Below the pieces are notes generated by a model. It saw only the letters and a program-made list of their open reading frames with translations, made no database searches and was not told the origin of the DNA. From NCBI GenBank assembly GCA_030015575.1, contig JASDDO010000016.1:457326141-457390140 (forward strand): 64,000 nucleotides of DNA. Direction: 5' to 3'. The stretch's first letter is position 1. Each line of letters begins with the position of its first letter. Of this stretch, positions 1 to 10,119 are shown one piece after another. Made by a program: the position numbers and the translations under genes. Source of the stretch: Agapanthus africanus (lineage: Eukaryota; Streptophyta; Magnoliopsida; Asparagales; Amaryllidaceae).

Positions 1-1
1 G

Positions 2-736
2 AATATTCTCCATTTCTTCAGGACGCATGTCATATATCGGTTTGGAACGCCAAGACGAATCATCTCCGATAACGGGCCAGCCTACAGAAGCCACAAAATC
101 AGTCACTTCGCGCAACAGCATAATATAGACTGGAGATATTCCTCAATTTATAATCCGCGAGCTAACGGTCGAGCTGAAGCCTTCAACAAGACCTTGACGA
201 AGATCATGAAGAAAACGGTGTCACGAAATAAGAAAGACTGGCACGAAAGACTGCAAGAAGCTCTCTGGGCGTATCGAACTACTTTTAAAACGGCCACGAA
301 CGCAACGCCATATGCGTTGGTATTTGGTACAGAAGCAGTACTCCCTCTCGAGCTAGAATTACCCTCTCTACGAGTGGCAGTCCACTACGAGCTAACGGAC
401 GAAGAAAATGCTCACCTTCGAATTGAGGAGCTTGACGCCCTTGATGAGACCCGACTCATCGCACAGCAAAATCTGGAAGCTTATAAAGCGAAGATGACGC
501 GCTCATATGAAAGAGTGACCCGACCGAGGACATTCCGCCAAGGCGAACTTATGCTAGTGGTCAAAAGGCCTATGATTCCCAATCGCGCCAAGCGAGGAAA
601 ATTCGAGCCAAACTATGAAGGCCCATACATCATAGATAAGGTCTACCAGGGTGGGGCCTATCTACTCATGGACATGCATGGTGAAAGGCCTTTCAGGCCA
701 ATAAACGGTCGCTTCCTAAAGAGATACTACGCTTAA
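2..736 (+). CDS. Tat-lineage Ty3/gypsy Pol, integrase core end and C-terminus (T1, 5' cut by window edge)
   Basis: The frame is already open at base 2 and runs to a TAA at 734-736. It reads IISDNGPAYRS (second catalytic Asp of the DDE core), then NPRANGRAEAFNKTL (catalytic Glu), then a C-terminal region with a GPY/F-type motif (KFEPNYEGPYII) and the end FLKRYYA. It aligns throughout with 37,090-37,827 of the second Tat element. Integrase joins reverse-transcribed element DNA to the host genome; this is the end of a Gag-Pol polyprotein. No stop or frameshift is visible here, unlike the T2 copy, so T1 looks younger or less decayed. The first in-frame Met (194) is internal and not a real start. 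There is no chromodomain, as expected for Tat. Confidence 0.93.
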   Translation, partial: NILHFFRTHVIYRFGTPRRIISDNGPAYRSHKISHFAQQHNIDWRYSSIYNPRANGRAEAFNKTLTKIMKKTVSRNKKDWHERLQEALWAYRTTFKTATNATPYALVFGTEAVLPLELELPSLRVAVHYELTDEENAHLRIEELDALDETRLIAQQNLEAYKAKMTRSYERVTRPRTFRQGELMLVVKRPMIPNRAKRGKFEPNYEGPYIIDKVYQGGAYLLMDMHGERPFRPINGRFLKRYYA

Positions 737-2335
737 TGAGCCACAGCCTAGGTCAATGATAGATGACGACGACTATGTCCGCTCGCTATCTTCCTAAGCT
801 CAAACTCTATCAGCAGTAACCAACCTTCTCAAAGTCGGACCGAAATGTCCTTAAACTAATAGCAGACCGAAACGTCTTTAAACTAATACCGCAGCATCCT
901 TAGGCTGACGAGAGGAATAAAAAAAAATAAAGAAAAAAATATAATAGATAAAAACGGTATGTCCATAAGCAAAATGGGCACGGATGAAAACCCGAAAGGG
1001 CTCCGTGAGTAAGAACAGCAGGGCTACCGGCGAGTGTTCGTGAAAACCCGAAAGGGCGCGACCTCATTAAAAAAAAAGAGAAAAAGAATAAAAAAAGAAT
1101 AAAAAAAAACGGTATGTCCATAAGCAAAATGGGCATGGATGAAAACCCGAAAGGGCTCCGTGAGTAAAAACAGCAGGACTACCGGCGAGTGTTTGTGAAA
1201 ACCTGAAAGGACGCAAACTCGTTAAAGGATACTTACAAGATCCTCTCGACCTTGTAAGGAGAAACCACCCGCGTGAGATCCTTACGACTCACAAGGGAGC
1301 AGCACACTTAGGAATCCCCACGATTCCTAAAGAGAAAATACACTTGAGAGATCCTCACGACTCGTAAGGAGAACTCTCTTATGGGACCCTCACGGCTCAT
1401 AAGAGTTGAAAGCCTTAAGTTACAGAGACCTAAACCTGTGCTTAAGCAACTCCCATAACTCCCGATATTGCCCTACAAGTGGCTCAATACTGACCCTTGT
1501 ATACAATCCATGGGCGCGAATAAACATTTCCTTAATTAAGTCTCATCCGAGACTGGGGATATGTTCGCGTGATGAACAACCCTTATAAGTTCTCTCGACT
1601 TACAAGGAGAAAACCCTCTTGTAGGATCCTTACGACTTACAGAGGAACATACACTTAGGAATCCTCACGATTCCTAAGGAGAAAATACACCTACAAGATC
1701 CTCACGACTTGTAGGGAGAAATACCTTTGTGAGACCCTTACGGCTCATGAAGTTAAAAGCCTTAGTCGACAGCGCCTTAACCCTGTTCGCTAAGCCACCC
1801 TTGTTTGACATCGACAGAAGCAGATGATGATTCGCTCCTGGCAATATCCCAGTTGTAGCGGTGCTGATGCTGAAATTGACGTCTAATTTCAGGTTTACGG
1901 TGAAAAGCCAATAGGCCGCACATGCATACGAAATAGCCGAAATGGTAGGGCAACTTGCAATAAAAAAACAGCAAGTAAAAATGTATGCATGCTAAATAGC
2001 CGAAATGATTGGGCAACTCGCAATAAAAAAGCAGCGAGTAAAAATAAAAATAGCCGAAATGATTGGGCAACTCGCAATAAAAAGCAGCGAGTAAAAATGA
2101 AATAAACAGCCGAAATGATTGGGCAATCGCGACCTTCGCGATATAAAGCTGAAATGATAGAGCATCGCGGAGATAAAACAAAAAAAATGATGATAAAACT
2201 TTGGCCCTACAGTTAAGATCACATCGATCCCTGTATACAATCCAAGGGCATAAACAAAGAGGGAACCATACTTTCCCAACAGGCTTCGCCAGAAGACGAA
2301 GCCAAACCTCGACGGTTCATTCCAACTTCGAAGAA
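737..2335 (+). repeat. T1 3' untranslated region, first part: several short repeat families
   Basis: This is non-coding DNA between the pol stop and the satellite. In order it holds: about two copies of a 27-bp GACCGAAACGTCCTTAAACT-type repeat (about 838-895) that also forms arrays in the Tat LTRs; a 155-bp direct duplication (about 953-1107 and 1108-1230) containing GGTATGTCCATAAGC and ACCCGAAAGGGCTCCGTGAG; many degenerate copies of an AGATCCTCACGACTCGTAAGG unit (about 1215-1760); and three to four copies of a roughly 60-bp TAGCCGAAATGATTGGGCAA unit (about 1930-2130). The T2 element has the same families in the same order at 37,932-39,400. All the ORFs here are repeat artefacts. Confidence 0.75.
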
Positions 2336-3425
2336 ACCAGTGTCTTCAGCAAACTCCTCGACTCACGGATACAAACACTCCTTGACGAGAGCCTCCTGAT
2401 CCGCGTCGACTCCCAGAGCCACCAGTGCCTCCGTGGGAAATTCTCGACTCGTTTCAAACCCCAAGGAAACAAATAATTCTTGGCACTTGGGAAACAAATA
2501 ATCCCTAGCAAACTCCTCGACTCACGGATACAAACACTCCTTGACGAGAGCCTCCTGATCCGCGTCGACTCGCAGAGCCACTAGTGCCTCCGTGGGAAAT
2601 TCTCGACTCGTTTCAAACCTTAAGGAAACAAATAATCCTTGGCGCTTGGGAAACAAATAATCCCTAGCAAACTCCTCGACTCACGGATACAAACACTCCT
2701 TGACGAGAGCCTCCTGATCCGCGTCGACTCCCAGAGCCACCAGTGCCTCCGTGGGAAATTCTCGACTCATTTCAAACTCCAAGGAAACAAATAATCCTTG
2801 GCGCTTGGGAAACAAATAATCCCTAGCAAACTCCTCGACTCACGGATACAAACACTCCTTGACGAGAGCCTCCTGATCCGCGTCGACTCGCAGAGCCACC
2901 AGTGCCTCCGTGGGAAATTCTCGACTCGTTTCAAACCCCAAGGAAACAAATAATCCTTGGCACTTGGGAAACAAATAATCCCTAGCAAACTCCTCGACTT
3001 ACGGATACAAACACTCCTTGACGAGAGCCTCCTGATCCGCGTCGACTCGCAGAGCCACCAGTGCCTCCGTGGGAAATTCTCGACTCGTTTCAAACCCCAA
3101 GGAAACAAATAATCCTTGGTGCTTGGGAAACAAATAATCCCTAGCAAATTCCTCGACTCACGGATACAAACACTCCTTGACGAGAGCCTCCTGATCCGCG
3201 TCGACTCGCAGAGCCACCAGTGCCTCCGTGGGAAATTCTCGACTCGTTTCAAACCCCAAGAAAACAAATAATCCTTGGTGCTTGGGAAACAAATAATCCC
3301 TAGCAAATTCCTCGACTCACGGATACAAACACTCCTTGACGAGAGCCTCCTGATTCGCGTCGGCTCGCAGAGAAACCAGTGTCTCCACGGGAAATTCCCG
3401 ATTCGTCTCAAATTGCAAGATGAAG
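2336..3425 (+). repeat. 159-bp tandem satellite, about 7 units, in the T1 3' UTR
   Basis: The anchor GCAAACTCCTCGACT recurs at 2349, 2508, 2667, 2826, 2985, 3144 and 3303, that is, every 159 bases exactly. Units are very similar; the last diverges before the array ends. Because 159 is a multiple of three, a long minus-strand ORF (2767-3411) runs through it as an artefact. T2 has a different satellite (50-bp unit) at the equivalent position. Tat/Ogre-type elements are known to have hypervariable 3' UTRs that can give rise to satellites, and this fits that pattern. Confidence 0.93.
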
Positions 3426-3899
3426 CCCCAGGCAGCAGGAATCAAAAAGCTTGCTTCCCGAACAATGGGACCCTGCAAGTCGATCCAAAAAGATTTCTTG
3501 TATACTATTCACGGGTCTCACTCTCCAAAGTCGAATCTCGACAAGGAAGGAAACAACCGCTTACGGGCCCTCTCGACTCGTAAGAGGGAAAAATTCTCTT
3601 ATAGGATCCTTACGACTTGTAAGAGAAAACACACTTAGGAATCCACATGATTCCTAAGGAGAAAATCCACCTATGAGATCCTCTCGATCCGTAGGGAGAA
3701 AAGTCTCTATGAGACCCTCACGGCTCATAGAGTTGAAAAGTCTTAGGCAGCAGATCTGAACCTGCGGCCTAAGCCATCGCGATCTCTTGGAAAAAACTAA
3801 GTTATCTGCCAATTATGTTTATCAAAGATAACATGCTGATAATAAAAGAAGGCAGAAAGCAAAAGAGCATACAAGACATTGCAAAAGAAAATGTGTATA
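3426..3899 (+). other. T1 3' UTR between satellite and antisense gene
   Basis: It carries a further run of degenerate repeats of the form TAGGAATCC...GATTCCTAAGGAGAAAA and GAGACCCTCACGGCTCATAG (about 3560-3760). These are also present at 40,560-40,720 in T2. The rest is AT-rich. I see no gene on either strand. Confidence 0.6.
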
Positions 3900-3905
3900 T
3901 TTATT
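3900..3905 (-). terminator. Putative poly(A) signal AATAAA of the antisense PMD gene
   Basis: AATAAA is read on the minus strand about 105 bases after the stop codon of the antisense gene (4008-4010). The decayed T2 copy has the same hexamer on the same strand at 40,846-40,851, about 120 bases after its stop. The shared placement supports a true transcript end. Confidence 0.5.
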
Positions 3906-4007
3906 CATTGACTTCAATCAAATATAAGATGAATCGTACAAAAGAATAAAGAATGGACACATATTATTTAAAAGGATAATTTTACAAGTACATTGATACA
4001 AAGGCAG

Positions 4008-4717
4008 CTATTGGGAAGGAAGCGTCTTAAGTAGCTTTATCAGTTGTTCGTACACTTCCTTCCATGCCTTTTCCTGATTGGCCACCACTGCCAACTCCGC
4101 CTCCACTTGGGCCCGTTGCTGTGCGACAGATGCAAGCTGATCCCTGACGGCCTGATGAGCAGCTTCACGGCCTGGAGTGTCATGCTCGGTGACATCAAGT
4201 GCCCGCTTCAGTCTCAGCCCATTTGAGATGCGCTCCAAAAGGCCCTCGAAGACGGCCTTTACCTCAGCGGCGTTTGCCTCAACTTCAGCACGCAGGCGAG
4301 CAGTTTCGCTTGAAGATTCTTGGCACTCCTTCAGCCTCAAAGCTGCTTCTTGTTCCAAATGACGGAAATGAGAAGTGCTTTGCTCGAGCCATGTTCCCCG
4401 TTGAGTGCTCACGGCCAAAGTCTCGGGGGATAGGCTCATCGACTCCAGCTGATGAAGGCGAGCCTCAATCTCCCGACAATGGTTAACCCAAGAGGCGACA
4501 ATGCCCTCGTCATGGAAGGTGGCAAATATCACCAACATCGGGTTAACCGTCGTAGCGAAGTCCTCAGCAGATGTAGGAGCCTCGACGTCGAGTTCCTCGA
4601 TGTAGTCGCTCAACATGCGCAGACTATTCGCCACACCTTTTGAGGACGGACGTCTCTGGGAAGGGCCGCCCGGTATTGTAATACGAGACTCAAAAGGCAC
4701 CGAGACTGGAACGACAG
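4008..4717 (-). CDS. Exon 8 of the antisense gene: coiled-coil C-terminus
   Basis: About 236 residues beginning AVVPVSVPFESRITIPGGP and ending LLKTLPSQ. From roughly the middle onward there are heptad-like runs (RHLEQEAALRLKECQESSS, RAQVEAELAVVANQEKAW) that suggest a coiled coil, hence oligomerisation or partner binding. The T2 copy (41,698-40,973) aligns over RITIPGGP/RIIMPLGP and the following segment around FHDEGIVASWV, so this exon is shared by the family. The reading frame is joined to exon 7 through an intron of 76 bases (4793-4718). Confidence 0.78.
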
Positions 4718-7700
4718 CTGAAAAGGACAAAATGTGATTAGATGATGATTCAATAGATATGGAGAAATTCATTGATAAGATAGTTTACTATACCGGTTGA
4801 AGCAGGTGGCAAGGTCGGAAGGGCCGGTGGCGCAACCGATCTTTCTTCTCCCCCTTCGATTTGTAACACTGCGGTCAGGACAAGAGAGAGTTAGAAATAA
4901 TTCTACCACTGAAAAACAAAGATATCAATCGGGAACGGTACTCACCAGCGCCACCAGAGGCGGAGGCGAATTCAGATGGGAAGGAGAAGTGTGGGAGCAA
5001 CACTTGATAGAGATGGTCAAAAAGCACTCCTGAAAGACACAACAGTATAACTTTAGTACACAAATTATGCGTCTGGAAGATAAGATTAATAAATTGCAAA
5101 CCCATACCTTCCAACATCTTCGAGGGTATGAGAGAGGGTTGAGAGGTGACCACCGCCAAGGCAGTCGTTGAAGGCGCTCCCTCGAGCAGTGGAGCATCGG
5201 CGCCGACTGCACCTGCGTTACAAAAAAAGGTAAATTTGTCAGAAAAATTGTGAGGTAAAGAAAGAACACTAACTTGGGATTTACCTGACGAGCTGCCGGC
5301 TGAAATGGAGGCGTCTCCCTCCTCCGTGGACATGAGGCCACCGCCCGTGGCCTCATCACCCGACTCGATAGGGACCGTTGTCGTGCTCGCAAGACCTGGA
5401 GACGGCGGAAGATCGTACTCGGGGAGGGCAATGATTGGAGCGTTACCGGACTCTTGGGAGAGAGTGGCTAACTCTTCCCCAAGAGTCGTACCCATCTCAC
5501 CCGCTACTTCTTCGGGCTCCGCCGTCTCCATCGGCTCATCCACCGTCACCAGGAGGTCGCCGGCCTCAAGCGCCTCGTCCGCCACCACCCTCGGTTCAGT
5601 TTTAATGATCATTTCATCTGCCGCCATTTCAGGCTGGGCATCAATGACCCTCTCAGCTGCAGACCCCTCAACCTCCATCTCGGGCCCCGAAGCCTCGGCG
5701 ACGTTACCCACCATCGGCTCAGGCTCGGTAGGAGCTGCCTCCTCTGTCTCCTTGGGATCAACGGTTTCCGCCTTCCCCTCGATAGGACTTGGCCCTGCAA
5801 GATAAGAGATATAAGGACCAATGGCATTAAAATCCTTATAACAAAAACTCTGAGAGAAATATTACCTGAAACGGATTTACCGTTTGCGCTCCGAACTGCA
5901 CGCGCCACCTCTCTGCGGGCAGTGGATAGGGCGACAGGGGCTTCTTCGGATAGAGTATCAGCGCGAGGGACGGTGCTGGGGCCCGCTCCCACAGCCAAGG
6001 CAGCCCTGTGCGCCATCGCCTCACGCCTTAGCCGCTTTCTTTCCTCCCGAGCTGTCACAATGGACCTCTGTGACGCCTCTTTCACCGCGGCGTCGTCATT
6101 CGTAAACAAAGACACCTCCAAAGCCTTTAAGGAGTCTCTCATCGGCTCCTCAAGACGGACTTCTTGCGGTAACCCCGAGGAAGCAGGAACGTCGGCAGCC
6201 GGTAGGACATCTGCATCACTTGGCGGGAGCGGCATTGAGGTTCCTGTGATTAAAAGGGAAAGGTTAGATTGACCATAACACAAGGGAAATGAAAACTTAA
6301 TGAATCGAAACTTACTAAGGCCCATGGATGCTCTAAGACGTTTCTCCTCCTGGAAAGTCTTCAGAGAAGCGGCAATGGCTTCTTCATCAGTGATGCCTGT
6401 TGAAAGAAAAGAAAGAAAAGCGTTAGTCAAAGGCAATGAAGAGGATATGTTGCAATAAAGAAAAGGCGACTAGTAGTTACCTGATTGCGCAAGCTTAGCT
6501 AGCCACGCGTCACGCCTCGCCAACCACGCTGAAGCTTCGAGAGCAGCCTCCAAGTCTGTATCGTCCGGCGGCGGCATCACTAATCCTTCGTTAGTCCCGT
6601 ATTCGATCAGGCCCTCGGCATAGGGAGCATGGGGTTCCTGACCGAACACGACGTCCGCAGCGAAGAGCGACTTCTTTTTCTTTTGCCCTCCGACCCTAGG
6701 CTCATGTGGGATCGACTTCCGCTTAGCAGCCACTTTGGGATGACGGGTCCTGATGTCCGCACCCACGCCAGACTCCGGCGAGGATACAACCACTGTCTCC
6801 ACTGGAGCACAGGGTGCGGGAGGTGCATCTGTGATTTCAGGGAGCGGCAACTCACGTGGAGGACTTTGCGCACGCGATGGTCTGCCCTCGGCATCTTTTA
6901 GAGGAGGAACCACCGGGGTCCTTGGCACTAAGGGAGCGTTACGGTCGGTGCCGGGAGGTGCACTTTTACGGTCGATCAACACTCGCCTCTCTTCCTTTAT
7001 AACGGCCCCCATCGCATGATTGTACCACTCTTTATATACATTAAGGAGTCGTGGAGCGCAGGCCGGCGCGCTGATGAAAAAACGAGAACCCGTGTTCAGG
7101 CGCATGAAGTGATGTAACGCGTTCTCCATCCCTTCTTCATTGGCAGCAGGTTCCAGTAAGAAAGCTTCCAAGGGTACCCCTTCATCGTAGCCCAGTTGTT
7201 GGGCGAAACGATGCGGGTTATATCTCATGAAGATTGCCGCACCGCCCTGCCTGAAGACTAGGAAGCCCGGTCTAATAGAATACAAGTGGAGGGTCTCCCG
7301 GGCCGTCAACACTGAAGCTCCATCCTTAAAGGAGTCCTGTAATGGTCGCACCGCGGTGGTGGATGCTTTTCCAATGGTTAATACCTTGTCAATGAAGGAC
7401 ATTCCGACTCCAACGGTGTGAGGGCGAAGCAGTAAACCTCTGGCGTTCCGTGGTGGAGGGGTCACGATTGATGCGCCAATCAACTGAATGATGCGAGGGA
7501 AACCACACTTGTCAAAAAACGAGGGCCTTTTATGCATGCCGAAGACACCCGCCGTATGTAGCTCGAGCCACGACATAAAGTAGTGTATCGGGAAGACCAC
7601 GTGCAATACCCCGGGCTCGTTAGCATCCGCTGCTCGGCTGAGACCATGATATAGGAGCGCCAAGCCAGCGATCCCAACAGCCACCTTTACCCCGATGGCC

Positions 7701-8761
7701 ATCCGGTGGGCTGGGTAAAAGACAGAGGGCCGCATACGATGAGAGTGCATTGGGATCACAAACCAGCTCAGCCACAATCCAAGAAATCCTAAGAAAAAGG
7801 CCTCCTCATCCATCCCAGGGGCCGCAATTTCTGCAAATGACATGGGTAGGTTGTCCACACCTAGACCGAAAGGGTCATCCAGAGTGGCAAACTTGGCAGC
7901 CTCTGATGAGAGGACACTTGGGCGAAGGAACCGAGCGATGAAATCTTCAAAGTTAACCCCCCGACTCCCATGTTCGATAAAAAGAGATTCATAGATGTTC
8001 AACACCTTAATCAAGCTTGGGAATTGATGTTGAACGGCATTCTCCGGTGTGACCCCCCTTACTACTCGCCTAGCACCAAAGACGTACACATCTGTCGGGA
8101 GCAGCTCCTCATAATGTTCTCCCATGACTGGTAGACCGGATACCTCCGTGAACTCCTCCAAAGAGATGGACACTTCCCGATCCATGGCAAGGAAAGTGTG
8201 GGTGGGAATGTTCCACTGCTTCAGGAAAGCCTTAAACCACCAAGTGGAGAGCGTGGGATACTGGAAGAGAGAGACGTAGACCATGGTGTACAATCCTAAT
8301 CTTATCAACTGCGACTTCTTCGTCGACAGGATGTACCGGGCCCACGGCAGGTAGCCAATCGGATGGCGGGGGATCAGACCAATATTATATGATTGCCCCC
8401 AGGGTCTCGCCTCTCCCTGACAGATACGACGTCCTAGGATATCCAAGACCATAGGACGTTGGACCGGAACCGCATCCATAGCGGGATGAAGAAAGCTGTT
8501 CGCGGTCCAATCCACCATCTCCACGGCATACTGCACCGAGGGTGGGGTAGCATAATGAATCGCCGTGATGGGCTCGGACGGCACTGCGCATGTGAAGCTG
8601 CGTCGACCCATAATGATCTGGTTATACCAAGACCCCCAAAGGTGGAGATTCTTGTACTCCAGGTCGTATTCTCTAATCATGGTCAGGACTTCACGGTCCA
8701 AGGGCGCCTCGGGAAATCCCTCCTCCGAGCGGACGAACGGGAATGAAGTGTCTAGAGACAT
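4008..8761 (-). CDS. Antisense PMD gene carried by the Tat element: 8 exons, about 1,407 codons, intact
   Basis: Exons on the minus strand: 8761-6481, 6396-6316, 6243-5866, 5794-5285, 5212-5108, 5029-4946, 4868-4794, 4717-4008. The seven introns are 71-84 bases, each begins GT and ends AG, and each splits a codon after its first base (phase 1). Exons 2-7 are 81, 378, 510, 105, 84 and 75 bases, all multiples of three. The spliced frame is open from ATG (8761) to the stop at 4008. Order of parts: PMD domain, basic NLS-like stretch, acidic Ala/Ser/Glu-rich exons, coiled coil. Tat elements are known to carry extra ORFs and PMD proteins are known to associate with plant transposons. A gene with introns can persist in a retroelement only if it lies antisense to the genomic RNA, as here. 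Its function is unknown. I derived the exon model by reading splice sites; no transcript was available. Confidence 0.85.
4794..6396 (-). CDS. Exons 2-7 of the antisense gene: low-complexity acidic middle region
   Basis: Six short phase-1 exons. Exon 2 begins GITDEEAIAASLKTF; exon 3 has a charged helix (EERKRLRREAMAHRAAL); exon 4 is rich in Glu, Ala and Pro (EPMVGNVAEASGPEMEVEG). Donor and acceptor pairs include TCAG|GTAAAT with TAACGCAG|GT, GAAG|GTATGG with CTTTCAG|GA, and GCTG|GTGAGT with GACCGCAG|TG. Symmetric phase-1 exons can be gained or lost without changing frame, which may explain why the T2 copy shows fewer exons here. No known domain is recognised in this part. The sequence bias suggests a disordered linker. 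Confidence 0.75.
6481..8761 (-). CDS. Exon 1 of the antisense gene: plant mobile domain (PMD, aminotransferase-like family)
   Basis: This exon encodes about 760 residues starting MSLDTSFPFVRSEEGF. Residues about 150-480 match the PMD pattern: a Trp-rich segment (STWWFKAFLKQWNIPTHTF) and then EVSISLEEFTEVSGLPVMGE followed by YEELLP. The C-terminal part is Pro-rich and has a basic, nuclear-localisation-like KKKKS and KRKSIPHEPR. The known Arabidopsis PMD proteins (MAIN and the MAIL group) act in nuclear gene silencing and genome stability; whether this one does is inference. An acceptor-like TTCTTTTGCAG lies six bases before the ATG on this strand (around 8767), so a 5' UTR intron is possible. 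The exon ends CAG|GTAACT at 6481. T2 holds a homologous but broken exon (43,866-42,682). Confidence 0.88.
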
Positions 8762-9012
8762 GATCGCTGCAAAAGAACAATTTAGCCGTTAGTGTTGTAA
8801 TTCCAACGTTTGGTGTCTAAAAAGAAAATGCATTAATTAAATTAAAATTAATTAATTACACCGCACAGCAGTGCAGTGAGTAGGAGACCAAAGGGGGACC
8901 CACAAAATCTGGATGACAATACGTCAGTTAATAAGACAACCTCATCATTGGATGAGATTGTCAGTTGGTCCCCAGGAAAACATTCCCATTTATAAAAAAA
9001 GGGGGGGAAGAA
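8762..9012. promoter_or_regulatory. Upstream region of the antisense gene and candidate polypurine tract of T1
   Basis: For the minus-strand gene this is the 5' flank: AT-rich (8820-8862) and with no certain TATA box. For the retroelement it should hold the polypurine tract that primes plus-strand DNA. The best candidate is A7-G7-AAGAA at 8994-9012; a weaker one is AAAGGGGGAC near 8893. The LTR start is therefore uncertain, either about 8911 or 9013. Confidence 0.4.
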
Positions 9013-9960
9013 TCCCTAGAGACAAGGAGAAAATCTTCTCTTTCAGAGCAAAGCTCTGTCACAAAGTGACACTTGTCAAACTCTGGTCCCAGGGAAATAA
9101 GATTCCTTAAAGAAGCATGGCTCTGTGGTAATAATGGAAAAGGTCCATCAGAATTTTTTTTTTACACTTAAAAGAATTAAAAATTTTGGAATCTTGAAAG
9201 ATTCATGAAAAACTTATAAAAAGATTCTTCATTTTTCAAATCTAAAAGAGCTATTTTTGGATCTATGAGCAAAGCTCTGTTCATGGGTTAAAACCCATGA
9301 ACAAGATCCCTGTAGATCTATAAGTTTTTGAGAGCAAAACTCTGTTTATGAAACCCCAATGGGGATCTCTTTAGATCAAAAGATCTGTGAGAGCAAAGCT
9401 CTTTGGTTGAGATTAAGTTAAATTAATTTGATTTAAATTAATTTTTACCTAAAGTTTCTGACTTTAGAAATGAGCAAAGCTCTGAAGTTCTTGAGTGAGA
9501 GCAAAGCTCTGGAAAATAAAAATCTTAAAACGGTAAGATTTTCTAAGGGCCAGAGGTCCTATTTATAAGGCGCTTGCGCCCCTTGAGCTCACCCCTTGAT
9601 CCAACGATCAGGAATTTGCCACCGCTGCACTCACGTGTGCGCCACATGAGCGCAACGATGGGGGGCATTTGTTTCGCCCAATCAGAGCAAAGCTCTGTTG
9701 AAATTCAAAATTCAAAATTTTGAAGCAACGCTTCAAATCTCGGGCGCAACGCGCCATATGTCAGGCGCTGATACGCTAGCGCAGCGCCCAAGAAGGCGCG
9801 CCCAATCAGAGCAAAGCTCTATTTTAAGCAAAATTAAAGGAAGCAACACTTCAGTTGCGCAGGCACTGCGCTGCGCGACACGTGTCAGCGCAGATGCGCT
9901 AGCTCAGTCGCGCTGCGCGACACGTGTCACGCGCTGGGGCATTTGCGTCAAATGGAAGCA

Positions 9961-10062
9961 AGATTTTAAAGAAATCTTTCTCTTCTTGTTAAAACAAGAA
10001 GATTTTCTTCTGTAAAACAGAAGCTCTTGGATCAAAGATCCAACGGTGGGGAAAATTCCCCA
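9961..10062 (+). promoter_or_regulatory. Hairpin cassette upstream of the T1 LTR TATA box
   Basis: Consecutive perfect inverted repeats with short A-rich loops: TCTTCTTGTT/AACAAGAAGA (9981-10,002), CTTCTG-TAAAA-CAGAAG (10,007-10,023), TTGGATC-AAA-GATCCAA (10,027-10,043), TGGGGAA/TTCCCCA (10,047-10,062). The same order of stems with different bases occurs at 13,631-13,711 and three times at 58,118-58,410. Role unknown. Confidence 0.6.
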
Positions 10063-10112
10063 AATCACTCAGAGAAAGATCTCTTCAACAAAATTAACTT
10101 ATTTATGGGCAC

Positions 10113-10119
10113 TATAAAA
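10113..10119 (+). promoter_or_regulatory. TATA box of T1 LTR
   Basis: TATAAAA follows the hairpin cassette by about 50 bases. T2 has TATAAATA (13,926) and T3 TATATAAA (58,472) at comparable places after their cassettes. It would start transcription of the element RNA in the LTR. Confidence 0.5.

Noticed and set aside
2767-3411. 214-codon minus-strand ORF with regular protein repeats
   Set aside because: It is a by-product of the 159-bp satellite, whose unit is a multiple of three; there is no codon structure or domain, and it lies in a 3' UTR.
4875-5714. Separate unspliced minus-strand genes for each long ORF at 4,008-6,436
   Set aside because: The ORF ends run into introns with GT-AG borders; joining the exons gives one continuous frame, so they are parts of a single gene.
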